The translations under genes and the position numbers were made by a program. A stretch of DNA of 64,000 nucleotides from Myroides sp. JBRI-B21084. GTDB lineage: Bacteria; Bacteroidota; Bacteroidia; Flavobacteriales; Flavobacteriaceae. Numbering within the stretch: position 1 is the first letter of the stretch; each line of letters starts with the position of its first letter. The notes beneath the pieces were generated by a model. The model did not search any database. It was not told the DNA's origin and saw only the letters and a list, made by a program, of their open reading frames with translations. The stretch covers positions 2,232,001 to 2,296,000 of the forward strand of contig NZ_CP120653.1 in assembly GCF_030545015.1 (NCBI RefSeq), written 5' to 3'. Below are positions 51,527 to 61,698 of the stretch, in pieces.

Positions 51527-52108
51527 TTAAAACGTGTGCTTTTTTAAATCTACAGCACCTGCATATAGAATGGCTTTTGTAAGATTGTATTGCGCACCAT
51601 ACGCAAAAGCTATGGATCTTTTTTGTTTCCAATAATCATCGTTATTACCATTTCCTTCCTGTTGAATTGCATATAAAGTATTCACTAAATCATACTCTTG
51701 CGAATTGGTTATTGTTGCCAACATATCTGTAGTAAAAGTGTTGTTAAGTATGGCAATAATGGCAGTTTTAGTTTCTGTAGTATAGTTAAATTGTTCAATT
51801 ATACTGTTGTTAGCGTTTTCAAGTACATATAATTGGGTAAAATCAATAACTTCTGTACCACTACCACTTGGTACTATATTGTTTACATGGTTTTGATAGC
51901 GTATTAAATTAGTGTCATGTGTTTCGTTGTAATTGTATATAAAACTGTTTACTACATTTGTATATACAATAAAGGCGTTAACCGTACGTGATTGTACAGT
52001 TGTTTTTGTGCGTAACGAATTGTTGTTTTCTACTAATTGTTCATCGGCATTTTCGCATGAACTACATAAAGCTGAAATTGCTACAGCCCATAAAAAAAAA
52101 TTTTTCAT
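51527..52108 (-). CDS. predicted lipoprotein, unknown function
   Basis: 193 residues. N-terminal signal MKNFFLWAVAISALCSSC with the lipidated cysteine likely at residue 18. The mature chain is mostly helical, rich in Asn and Thr (TVNAFIVYTNVVNSFIYNYNETH). No family is recognised. It is divergent from the TPR/HTH regulator across a 231-bp gap and downstream of the HU-HIG gene by position only, since that gene begins 171 bp away on the same strand. It may be under control of the regulator (inference from divergent placement). Confidence 0.65.
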   Translation of the reverse strand: MKNFFLWAVAISALCSSCENADEQLVENNNSLRTKTTVQSRTVNAFIVYTNVVNSFIYNYNETHDTNLIRYQNHVNNIVPSGSGTEVIDFTQLYVLENANNSIIEQFNYTTETKTAIIAILNNTFTTDMLATITNSQEYDLVNTLYAIQQEGNGNNDDYWKQKRSIAFAYGAQYNLTKAILYAGAVDLKKHTF

Positions 52109-52308
52109 TGTTTTCGAATTTTTAAATGGTGCTGCCCGGGTAGCATATTGTTGTTTTACTAATTTGGCAGATTTTAAAAAAAACGAAGGGCAAAAAGGTA
52201 AAAACTTTACAGAATGTACCTTTTTGCCTATTGATTTGTAATGTGATGTTGTTTAAATAGCTTGTTTTTAATGGTTTATTGAAGATGTGTACGTGATGTT
52301 TTTTTTTG

Positions 52309-52316
52309 TAAATTTG
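52309..52316 (+). promoter_or_regulatory. -7 promoter element of the TPR/HTH regulator
   Basis: TAAATTTG matches TAnnTTTG fully and lies 23 bp before the ATG at 52340. No clear -33 TTTG at standard spacing. Confidence 0.5.
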
Positions 52317-52339
52317 GTTGATAACCAATTTTAAAATTG

Positions 52340-54082
52340 ATGATTTTGCCAAAAAGAATAGTATTTGTAATTATTTGGTGTATCTTTTTTACCTTGCCTT
52401 TTAGTGCCAATACACAAACACTAGACCCTGCCTTTAAAAAAAGCTGGGAACAACTGAGTGTTGATACACTAACTAATCAGCAAAAATTAGATTTGTTAGA
52501 CCGCTATATTGAAAAAGCGCAACGCAAAAAAAACAAATTAGAAGAGTATAAAGCACTTAAAAAGAAAACTTTTTTATTGCCTTTTAACGAAGCTGTTTTG
52601 TTATTACACAAAATGAATCCTTTGGCACAAAATTTAAAAAACGATAGTTTGTGGGGAGATTTTTTGATAAGAAATACTATTTTGTACTATTCTAATCGCC
52701 ATTTTAAAGAAGCATTGGATTATGCCATACAAGCCGAAAAGTTTAATGCAAAAATTAATAATTTATATAATTTAAATTCTGCACGAGTAGATATAGGCAA
52801 TATATACTACCATACGCAATATTACCAAAAGGCAAAAGATTATTTTTTGTTAGCCAATACCTATTATAAAAAAGTACACAGTTACAAACACTTGCAAGGG
52901 TATATGTGCAGTTTATACAATTTAGGGAAATGTTATTGGATGTTAGAAGATGTAAAACAACTACAACAAACTATTCATGCCAGTAATGAAGCGCTGCCTA
53001 GGCTTAAACCCGAAGATGAAAAATTTGAAGCAGCTTATTTGAATTTTTTAAAGGGTGGAAACGCCTATTTAAACAAAGCTTATAACCAAGCACAGTTGTT
53101 TTTTGAAAGTGCCTTGCCCGAAATTAAAAAGAACAACGATTTGGCTAACGAACATATTATTTATATGTATTTGGGCAAAATAAAATGGCAACAAGGACAA
53201 AAGGAACAAGCTGTTGCTTACTTTACTAAAGTAGATAGTTTGTTTAAGCACCATAAGTTTTTAAATTTTGAATTGCGCGAGACTTATACTTATTTGCGTA
53301 CGTATTACAAAGAAACCCACCAAAACGAAGCGTTATTAGAAACTACAGAACGTTTAATTGCACTAAACCAACAGTTTGAAAAAGAACAACAGCACATTGG
53401 TGATGTATTGCATTACCAGTTAGAAACCCAACAATTACAAGCCGATAAGAACAATCTGCAAAACCAAATGCAAGCTTATAAATTGCGTTTTATAGGAGTA
53501 GGGGCGTTGACATTGCTTTTGTTTGGCACGACTGTTTTTTGGTTTTTAAAACGCAAAAAACAACCGCAAACTCATTTAGTTTCATCGTTACCAATAAAAC
53601 AAGAAACACCGGCCAGTATTGCAACTACTGTTGTAAGTAACGCATTTAGTATACAAGATTTACAAAACACTGCTGTTTTAACAGATAAAGCAAATACAAA
53701 AGCACAATTGCCCCCAAAGCTAACCGCCACAGAGCAACGTTTGTTTGAACAGTTGCGTGTTTTTGAAAACGAAAAGCAATTTAAACAAACCATTACTTTA
53801 GAGGAATTGGCTTTGCAATTTGGTACCAACCGCACCACGCTTTCAAACTTTTTAAACACCCACAAAGGCGGTTACAATGCCTATTTAAGTAAATTGCGTG
53901 TGGCCGAAGTAATGAAAGATTTAAAAAACGATAAAACACTTTGCGGTAAAACATTGCAAGAATTAGCTAATAGCTACGGTTTTTCAAACGCCAAGGCATT
54001 TAGCAGCCAGTTTAAAACCGAAACAGGTAATAGTCCGCTTGCATTTATAAAAAGTATTACCCAAACAAATACATGTGTGTAA
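52340..54082 (+). CDS. TPR-containing membrane AraC-type regulator
   Basis: About 580 residues. A Sec-type N-terminal segment, then tetratricopeptide repeats (about residues 60-340, for example NLYNLNSARVDIGNIYYH and IIYMYLGKIKWQQGQKEQAV), a single membrane helix (FIGVGALTLLLFGTTVFWFL at about residue 385), and a C-terminal double HTH of AraC type (about residues 480-575: ELALQFGTNRTTLSNFL and LQELANSYGFSNAKAFSSQF). The layout senses outside or periplasmic signals and acts on DNA directly. ATG 52340 follows a TTG one codon earlier. It may control the nearby lipoprotein or surface-protein genes. Confidence 0.86.
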   Translation: MILPKRIVFVIIWCIFFTLPFSANTQTLDPAFKKSWEQLSVDTLTNQQKLDLLDRYIEKAQRKKNKLEEYKALKKKTFLLPFNEAVLLLHKMNPLAQNLKNDSLWGDFLIRNTILYYSNRHFKEALDYAIQAEKFNAKINNLYNLNSARVDIGNIYYHTQYYQKAKDYFLLANTYYKKVHSYKHLQGYMCSLYNLGKCYWMLEDVKQLQQTIHASNEALPRLKPEDEKFEAAYLNFLKGGNAYLNKAYNQAQLFFESALPEIKKNNDLANEHIIYMYLGKIKWQQGQKEQAVAYFTKVDSLFKHHKFLNFELRETYTYLRTYYKETHQNEALLETTERLIALNQQFEKEQQHIGDVLHYQLETQQLQADKNNLQNQMQAYKLRFIGVGALTLLLFGTTVFWFLKRKKQPQTHLVSSLPIKQETPASIATTVVSNAFSIQDLQNTAVLTDKANTKAQLPPKLTATEQRLFEQLRVFENEKQFKQTITLEELALQFGTNRTTLSNFLNTHKGGYNAYLSKLRVAEVMKDLKNDKTLCGKTLQELANSYGFSNAKAFSSQFKTETGNSPLAFIKSITQTNTCV

Positions 54083-54100
54083 AAGGGTGGTAGGTAAAAA

Positions 54101-54136
54101 AAGAAATCCGATTCGTTTGAATCGGATTTCTTTTTA
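54101..54136. terminator. bidirectional terminator, regulator and groL
   Basis: AAGAAATCCGATTC pairs with GAATCGGATTTCTT, a 14-bp stem with a 4-base loop, and T/A tracts on both sides. It lies between the convergent TPR/HTH and groL genes. Confidence 0.9.
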
Positions 54137-54153
54137 TGATTGTTTAAAAAGTA

Positions 54154-55838
<1,685 letters not shown>

Positions 55839-55852
55839 GAATAACTTGAAAC

Positions 55853-56128
55853 TTATATAATTGCGAAAATATCTTCTTCGCGCATGATTAGGTAGTCTTT
55901 ACCTTCAAATTTTAATTCGGTGCCAGCATATTTGCCATATAAAACAGTATCACCTACTTTCACAGTTAGTGGCTCGTCTTTTTTGCCATTTCCTGTAGCA
56001 ACAACAGTTCCTTTTTGAGGTTTTTCTTTTGCAGTGTCTGGAATAATGATTCCTGAAGCAGTTTGAGTCTCAGCTGCAGCCGGTTCAATAATAACGCGGT
56101 CTGCCAACGGTTTCATGTTTAATGCCAT
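55853..56128 (-). CDS. groS: co-chaperonin GroES (10 kDa)
   Basis: Lid of the GroEL chamber. 91 residues. Starts [20 protein letters not shown]; mobile-loop region [19 protein letters not shown] split near residues 20-38, and the C-terminal [15 protein letters not shown]. It is first in the groS-groL operon. No CIRCE inverted repeat was found in the leader. Confidence 0.97.
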   Translation of the reverse strand: MALNMKPLADRVIIEPAAAETQTASGIIIPDTAKEKPQKGTVVATGNGKKDEPLTVKVGDTVLYGKYAGTELKFEGKDYLIMREEDIFAII

Positions 56129-56217
56129 ACTATTTTAATTTAAATTTTAAGAATATTTATTTTTTGATTTTATGCTGACCAAAAGTGTGCCAACGATGAA
56201 AAATGATATTTTGACAT

Positions 56218-56253
56218 AAAAAAAATGCCAGCTTATGACAAGCTGGCATTTTT
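56218..56253 (-). terminator. terminator after secG
   Basis: AAAAATGCCAGCTT pairs with AAGCTGGCATTTTT across a 5-base loop, with a T run on the minus strand. It lies 13 bp past the secG stop and separates secG from groS. Confidence 0.88.
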
Positions 56254-56265
56254 AAGTGGTTTGTA

Positions 56266-56640
56266 TTATTTTGCGGGTTGTGCCTGACTGTTTTGTGTTG
56301 CAGGTTGTGCCGCTGTATTTTGTGCAGGTTGTTGTGCTGGTGCCGCTGCATTAGGTAAAGCTGTTGGTTGTGGAGCTACCGTGTTTGGATCTAAAATTTT
56401 AGATTCGTTAGAATAGCCTGAATTAAAGCTTAAACTAGATACTAAAATTAAAACCACTAAAGCAACTGCTAAAGTCCATGTACTTTTATCTAAAAATTTG
56501 TTGGTGTTTTGTACCCCACCAACCGATGTTGAACCACCTAACGATGAATCTAAACCACCACCTTTAGGGTTTTGAATCATAATTACGATTATTAAAAGTA
56601 CTGCAACAATTGTTATTAACACTAAAAAAACTGTAAACAT
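56266..56640 (-). CDS. secG: preprotein translocase subunit SecG
   Basis: Two-helix inner-membrane partner of SecYE. 124 residues: helix 1 about residues 2-22, then IMIQNPKGGGLDSSLGG (the conserved loop), helix 2 about residues 50-70, and a long Ala/Pro/Gln-rich C-terminal tail (AAPAQQPAQNTAAQPA). The tail is longer than in E. coli, as common in this phylum. It follows the TPR gene by 11 bp. Confidence 0.93.
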   Translation of the reverse strand: MFTVFLVLITIVAVLLIIVIMIQNPKGGGLDSSLGGSTSVGGVQNTNKFLDKSTWTLAVALVVLILVSSLSFNSGYSNESKILDPNTVAPQPTALPNAAAPAQQPAQNTAAQPATQNSQAQPAK

Positions 56641-56651
56641 ATTTATTTGTT

Positions 56652-57614
56652 TTATATATTATTGAATTCTTGTAATTTTTTTATATCGGAAATTCGATTT
56701 GCAAATAAACTACTTTTTTCTGGATATTTCAAAATTAAAATTTCATAAGCTTGTATGGCTTTTTGATATTTTTTTTGTTCTAAGTAAATCCGCGCCAACG
56801 TTTCAGTCATGTAATAAGGTTCTTCTTCTTCGTTGCGATCAAGGTTTATTGCAGGTGTAACGGCCGTTTTGCTTGGTGTTATTTTTGGATTTGCCTCTAT
56901 AAAACGGTCAATCAATTCCATTTTTTTTTGTTTGTTAGGAATTGTTTCTTCTGTATTATTTTCTAAAATTTCTTTGTTTTGTAAAGTTGTTTTTGGTTGA
57001 TTTTTGTTTAAATCTTCTTCGTTTTCCTGTTGAATTGCGTTTGGAGATGTTAATTTTAACCATTCATTAAACGAAAATTTATCGTTTTCAGAGAAATCTA
57101 AAGGCGTGCCTACTTCTAACTTTTCTTCAAGTTGTTCAAGTGAGTTGTTAGCAACAACAGCTTGGTTTTTTTCTTGTTTTGCTTCGGATTTAGATTTAGA
57201 TATTTGATCTATTTTTTGAATTAAACCAGTTTCCTTTTCTTGGTTTTCTATATAAACCAATGTGTTTAAAAGTCTTTTTTCAATATTTTCGTCTAAAGTA
57301 GGTTCGGGTTTTTTAAATTCAATATAATCAACATCAACCACCGTTACATCTTCAATTTGCAATGGTTTGTAAGCTATAAATTCATCCGAAATGATATAAT
57401 CAAACAACACATCGCGATCAGTTGTGTAGGCAGCGGTTTTTTTTAATTCGTTATTGTATAAAAAGCTGCGTTGTTGGTGCAATGTTTTTAAATACAGGGC
57501 TCTGGCCGATTGTAAATAAGGGTATTGATTTACAATATTTTGTAGCATTGCTGCTTGTTCACTGCTTAGTTGGTAAGGGTTGTTTAACCACTGTACGTAT
57601 TGTTGTGCATTCAT
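56652..57614 (-). CDS. TPR-motif protein, unknown function
   Basis: 320 residues, no signal peptide or membrane helix. The N-terminus (YVQWLNNPYQLSSEQAAMLQ, then IVNQYPYLQSARALYL) is helical and of repeat character; the middle is acidic and probably unstructured; the C-terminus holds one TPR (TLARIYLEQKKYQKAIQAYEILILKYPEK split near residues 268-296). It lies 4 bp after lptE and 11 bp before secG, so it is in an envelope-related operon, which suggests a role at the cell envelope. The function is unknown. Confidence 0.78.
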   Translation of the reverse strand: MNAQQYVQWLNNPYQLSSEQAAMLQNIVNQYPYLQSARALYLKTLHQQRSFLYNNELKKTAAYTTDRDVLFDYIISDEFIAYKPLQIEDVTVVDVDYIEFKKPEPTLDENIEKRLLNTLVYIENQEKETGLIQKIDQISKSKSEAKQEKNQAVVANNSLEQLEEKLEVGTPLDFSENDKFSFNEWLKLTSPNAIQQENEEDLNKNQPKTTLQNKEILENNTEETIPNKQKKMELIDRFIEANPKITPSKTAVTPAINLDRNEEEEPYYMTETLARIYLEQKKYQKAIQAYEILILKYPEKSSLFANRISDIKKLQEFNNI

Positions 57615-57618
57615 AGGC

Positions 57619-58131
57619 TTACCATTTTGCTAAAGATGCGTTAAATACATCTTGCGTTATACGTTCGTAAATTTCGTTTAAAGCGGTGCTTAAACGTGGG
57701 CCAATAAGCTGTTCATTAGCTGGGAAATCGTAAAAATGCGAAAAGGTTTTCTCAAAATCGTCTTGCGGATTTCTTTTGTTAGTAAAACGCACATTTATAG
57801 CTATATACAAACGGTTTTGTGCGGCAGTTTGGTCGGCAGTTGCTGTCATGGGCGACACACGGTATTGTGTAATTTCGCCTTCGTAAACCAAATCGGCATT
57901 ACTGTTTGTCATGTTTAAACTGGTTTGGTTTACCAATAAATCTTGTAATTGAATGGTAAAGGTACGTTCAATACCAGGTTCAACCAATTCGGCATTGTTT
58001 AAAAAGTAATTTACTTGAAAGGTTTCGGCATCAATTTTTCCGGTTCCCGTAAAATTATACGCGCCGCAACTTGATAAAATCAAACAAAAAAGGAATGCGG
58101 TAAATTTGTATAGTATGTGATGTTTTTTCAT
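57619..58131 (-). CDS. lptE: LptE-like LPS-assembly lipoprotein
   Basis: Outer-membrane lipoprotein that plugs LptD during lipopolysaccharide insertion. 170 residues with lipobox ILSSC and the lipidated cysteine at residue 22, then CGAYNFTGTGKID. The rest has the LptE-family alternation with NADLVYEGEITQYRVSP and the C-terminal ALNEIYERITQDVFNASLAKW split region. It lies 44 bp after the sigma-54 activator gene. LptD is not in the window. Confidence 0.85.
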   Translation of the reverse strand: MKKHHILYKFTAFLFCLILSSCGAYNFTGTGKIDAETFQVNYFLNNAELVEPGIERTFTIQLQDLLVNQTSLNMTNSNADLVYEGEITQYRVSPMTATADQTAAQNRLYIAINVRFTNKRNPQDDFEKTFSHFYDFPANEQLIGPRLSTALNEIYERITQDVFNASLAKW

Positions 58132-58175
58132 GCGATGTACTTTATAACTTGGCCTTTTTAAAACTATTTGTTTTT

Positions 58176-59447
58176 TTACAAATCGTATTGTTTTATTTTT
58201 CGATACAAGGTTCGTTCCGAAATACCTAACTCATCGGCGGCAGCTTTGCGTTTTCCGCTGTTGCGTTCTAATGCTTTTTTTATTAGTTGAATTTCTTTTT
58301 CTTCTAATTTAAGCGTTTCTTCGTCATCAACCGTTTCGGCAATTAAATAATCTTGCTCGTCATCATCATCTAAAACTTCTTGGTTGTTGTTTGTTGGGCT
58401 TGATGCGTGCTCTGTTAATGGAATGGAACGATTGTTTGGGTTGATTACTGTTTCGTCGTTTTGCCCGTAAATGCGTTGTATGAGTGATTTGTTCGATTCT
58501 TGCACTTGGCTAGAATTGCTGTTGTTCATTAATTCTAACGTTAGTTTTTTTAAATCGGTTAAATCGGCTTTCATATCAAATAAAACCTTGTATAAAATTT
58601 CACGTTCGTTGCTAAAATCACTTTCGGCTTTTTTAGTTTCGATAAGCGAAGGCAGTTGAGCGTTGCGTTGCGGTAAATACGATTGAATGGTTTTTAAATC
58701 GATTTCACGGTTGGTTTCAATCACCGAAATTTGTTCGGCAATGTTGCGCAATTGTCTAATATTTCCACTCCATCTGTAATGAATTAAATAATTAGCCGCA
58801 TCGGGTGTTAATTTAATAGGAGGCATTTTGTATTTATGCGCAAAATCCGATGAGAATTTACGAAATAATAGATGAATATCATCGCCACGCTCGCGCAATG
58901 GAGGTAAATTTATTTCAACAGTGCTTAAGCGGTAGTATAAATCTTCGCGAAATTTACCTTTTTCAATAGCTTCGAACATTTTAACATTTGTAGCGGCAAC
59001 AATGCGAACATCGGTTTTTTGTACTTTTGATGAACCTACTTTTATAAATTCACCATTTTCTAAAACACGTAATAATCGTACTTGTGTTGTTAAGGGTAAT
59101 TCACCTACTTCGTCTAAAAAAATGGTTCCGCCATTGGCTACTTCAAAATACCCTTCACGGCTGTTAACAGCACCGGTGAAGGCGCCTTTTTCGTGACCAA
59201 ATAATTCAGAATCTATTGTTCCTTCTGGTATTGCACCGCAGTTAACAGCAATGTATTTGCCGTGTTTGCGATGCGATAGTGCATGTATAATTTTAGGAAT
59301 ACTTTCTTTACCAACGCCGCTTTCGCCTGTAACTAATACAGAAATATCGGTAGGTGCAACTTGAATTGCTTTCTCAAGTGCACGGTTTAATTTAATATCG
59401 TTACCAATAATTTCAAAACGTTGTTTTATGCTTTGAACGTTTTCCAT
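58176..59447 (-). CDS. sigma-54 dependent transcriptional activator
   Basis: 423 residues: AAA+ domain directly at the N-terminus without a receiver or sensory domain. Walker A GESGVGKE (about residues 40-47), the sigma-54 contact loop ELFGHEKGAFTGA (about residues 81-93), Walker B GGTIFLDEVGE, arginine-finger region FREDLYYRLSTVEINLPPLRERG (LYYRLS near residue 170-175), and a C-terminal Fis-type HTH (RKAAADELGISERTLYRKI). The missing input domain implies control by another protein or constant activity. It heads the lptE-TPR-secG run and may be autoregulatory. Confidence 0.93.
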   Translation of the reverse strand: MENVQSIKQRFEIIGNDIKLNRALEKAIQVAPTDISVLVTGESGVGKESIPKIIHALSHRKHGKYIAVNCGAIPEGTIDSELFGHEKGAFTGAVNSREGYFEVANGGTIFLDEVGELPLTTQVRLLRVLENGEFIKVGSSKVQKTDVRIVAATNVKMFEAIEKGKFREDLYYRLSTVEINLPPLRERGDDIHLLFRKFSSDFAHKYKMPPIKLTPDAANYLIHYRWSGNIRQLRNIAEQISVIETNREIDLKTIQSYLPQRNAQLPSLIETKKAESDFSNEREILYKVLFDMKADLTDLKKLTLELMNNSNSSQVQESNKSLIQRIYGQNDETVINPNNRSIPLTEHASSPTNNNQEVLDDDDEQDYLIAETVDDEETLKLEEKEIQLIKKALERNSGKRKAAADELGISERTLYRKIKQYDL

Positions 59448-59557
59448 AGTTTTTGTTTAAAATTTTCTTTTTGCTTGTTACTTGTTTAATGTTTCAAGTT
59501 TGTTATAGGTGAGACTTTTCTAAAACATCCTTAAACTTGAAACAAAAAAACTAAAAA
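59448..59557. repeat. low-complexity gap between miaB and the sigma-54 activator
   Basis: Contains variants of TTTAATGTTTCAAG and its complement CTTGAAAC. It is similar to the nuoF-nuoG and groS-groL gaps. No gene or clear terminator. Confidence 0.45.
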
Positions 59558-61003
59558 CTACTGCATATCAGAATATCCAACTGCTTCACCAATTAAAGTT
59601 GCCGATGTGCAATCTGCAATCTTCACCATAACAAAATCGCCTACGTTATAATTTTCTTTAGGGAAAACTACGGTTGTATTTTGTGAATTTCGGCCAGACC
59701 AATGGGCGTCAGATCGTTTAGATGTTTTTTCGATTAACACTTCAACTGTTTGTCCTACAAATCGTTTGGTGCGTTCCATAGCAATGCGTTGTTGCAAGTC
59801 TACTATTTCTTGTAATCTACGTTTTTTAACAGCTTCAGGTACGTCGTCTTCCATTTTTCGGGCAGCTAAAGTACCAGGACGTTCTGAATAAGCAAACATA
59901 TATCCAAAATCGTAACGAACATATTCCATTAACGATAATGTGTCTTTGTGATCTTCTTCGGTTTCTGTTGGGAATCCAGTAATCATATCTTGCGATAACG
60001 AAATTTCGGGTATTGTTTTATAAATTTTATCAACCAACGCCATGTATTCTTCACGGGTATGTTGACGGTTCATTTCATGTAAAATACGTGTTGAACCTGA
60101 TTGTACGGGCAAGTGAATGTATTTGCAAATATTGTGGTGTTTAGCCATAACATGAATTACTTCATCGTGCATATCTTGCGGGTTTGATGTAGAAAAACGG
60201 AAACGCATTTTTGGGTAAGCAGTTGCGCACATATCTAACAATTGTGCAAAATCTACCGCAGTTGCTTTTTGCATTTCGGTTGCTTTTTCGTAATCTTTCT
60301 TTAAACCGCCACCGTACCATAAATACGAATCTACGTTTTGGCCTAACAAGGTAATTTCTTTAAAACCGCGTTCATGTAAGTCTTTAATTTCTTCCATGAT
60401 ACTTTTTGGTTCGCGGCTGCGTTCACGCCCGCGTGTAAATGGTACAACACAAAAAGTACACATGTTGTCGCAACCACGTGTAATAGATACAAAGGCAGTA
60501 ACGCCATTTGTGTTTAAACGCACCGGAGCAATATCGCCATATGTTTCATCTTTAGAAAGAATTACGTTAATAGCATCGCGACCTTCATCTACATCTTTTA
60601 ACAAATTAGGGATGTCTTTATAAGCATCGGGACCTACAACCATATCCACAATTTTTTCTTCTTCTAAAAATTTGCTTTTAAGGCGTTCGGCCATACAACC
60701 CAACACACCAACTTTCATAGCTGGATTAATTTTTTTTACTGCGTTGTACTGCTCTAAACGTTTGCGAACGGTTTGTTCGGCCTTATCGCGTATAGAACAA
60801 GTGTTAACTAAAACTAAATCAGCTTCTTCTAAGTTTTGCGTGGTGTTGTACCCTTCGTTTGCTAAAATTGAAGCTACAATTTCGCTGTCAGAAAAATTCA
60901 TCTGGCAACCGTAACTTTCTATAAATAATTTTTTAGTATTATTTTTTTGTTGATCTAAAACCAAGCTTGTACCTTGTTTTTGTTCTTCAATAACCTTTTC
61001 CAT
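59558..61003 (-). CDS. miaB: tRNA-2-methylthio-N6-dimethylallyladenosine synthase
   Basis: Radical-SAM methylthiotransferase for A37 of tRNAs that read UNN codons. 481 residues. N-terminal domain: FIESYGCQMNFSDSEIV (first Cys), then VNTCSIRDKAE and GCMAERL giving the other two Fe-S cysteines. Radical SAM: RGCDNMCTFCVVPFTRGRERS (CxxxCxxC). The C-terminal TRAM domain is present (VLIEKTSKRSDAHWSGRN). A -7 element TATCTTTG lies upstream at 61033-61040. Length is normal. Confidence 0.97.
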   Translation of the reverse strand: MEKVIEEQKQGTSLVLDQQKNNTKKLFIESYGCQMNFSDSEIVASILANEGYNTTQNLEEADLVLVNTCSIRDKAEQTVRKRLEQYNAVKKINPAMKVGVLGCMAERLKSKFLEEEKIVDMVVGPDAYKDIPNLLKDVDEGRDAINVILSKDETYGDIAPVRLNTNGVTAFVSITRGCDNMCTFCVVPFTRGRERSREPKSIMEEIKDLHERGFKEITLLGQNVDSYLWYGGGLKKDYEKATEMQKATAVDFAQLLDMCATAYPKMRFRFSTSNPQDMHDEVIHVMAKHHNICKYIHLPVQSGSTRILHEMNRQHTREEYMALVDKIYKTIPEISLSQDMITGFPTETEEDHKDTLSLMEYVRYDFGYMFAYSERPGTLAARKMEDDVPEAVKKRRLQEIVDLQQRIAMERTKRFVGQTVEVLIEKTSKRSDAHWSGRNSQNTTVVFPKENYNVGDFVMVKIADCTSATLIGEAVGYSDMQ

Positions 61004-61032
61004 AAATTCACAATCGTGTACTAATCAATTTG

Positions 61033-61040
61033 CAAAGATA
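61033..61040 (-). promoter_or_regulatory. -7 promoter element for miaB
   Basis: The minus strand reads TATCTTTG, full match to TAnnTTTG, 29 bp before the miaB ATG. A TTG lies about 21 bp further upstream. Confidence 0.55.
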
Positions 61041-61133
61041 CAATTTTAATTAATTATATGACAAGTTGGCAGTTAAAATTAATTGTTTTTAACACGTCAT
61101 TTAGTGTCGCTATTTAATTGTATATTTACGTTT

Positions 61134-61694
61134 ATGAAAACTGTTAATCATTACACATGTCATTCTGGTGGTGCAGAAGGGGCCGATTCGTATTTTGAAT
61201 TTTTTGCAAAGAAATTTCAAGTACAGGTTGTTGCGTATTCTTATAAAACTAATTTTCATAGTTCAGAAAATAAATATGAGTTAACAGTTGATGAATTTAA
61301 AGAAGGAGTTATACAAGTTTTAAAGGCTAATGAAATTTTAAAGCGTACCAAAATAAATGCGTATTTAAAATTATTGGCTCGCAATTGGTTTCAAGTAAAA
61401 TATGCAAACGAAGTTTTTGCAGTAACCAATTTAAAAATGGTACAAAACAGGCTGCAAATTAAAGGCGGAACGGCTTGGGCGGTGCAAATGGCAATTAATA
61501 ATAATAAAAAAGTTTTTGTGTATAATCAGCAAACGGCGCAATGGTTTTTTTGGGATGCATATGCGTTAAATTTTAAAACATTAACTCAAAAGCCAAAAAT
61601 TACCGCTTACCATTTTGCAGGTATTGGCACCCGCAACATTAATCTTTTTGGAATACAAGCAATAGAAGAACTTTTTAAAAATACTTTTGAATAA
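61134..61694 (+). CDS. possible SLOG/Rossmann nucleotide-binding protein
   Basis: About 186 residues from ATG 61134 (an open frame from TTG 61083 is possible, but the ATG is more convincing). The pattern CHSGGAEGADSYFE right after the first strand is like the glycine-rich nucleotide loop of SLOG (DprA/LOG-like) folds, and GGTAWAVQMAINN followed by VFVYNQQTAQWFFWD resembles the later strand-helix-strand. HFAGIGTRNI appears at the C-terminus. This is a resemblance, not proof. The next gene (WYL regulator) begins 4 bp past its stop, so the two form an operon. Confidence 0.7.
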   Translation: MKTVNHYTCHSGGAEGADSYFEFFAKKFQVQVVAYSYKTNFHSSENKYELTVDEFKEGVIQVLKANEILKRTKINAYLKLLARNWFQVKYANEVFAVTNLKMVQNRLQIKGGTAWAVQMAINNNKKVFVYNQQTAQWFFWDAYALNFKTLTQKPKITAYHFAGIGTRNINLFGIQAIEELFKNTFE

Positions 61695-61698
61695 TATT

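Noticed and set aside
56170..56215. TTGGCAC-N4-TTGG on the minus strand before groS, like a sigma-54 promoter
   Set aside because: The distance between the GG and the second element is one base short and the second element lacks the GC, so it does not meet the -24/-12 rule.
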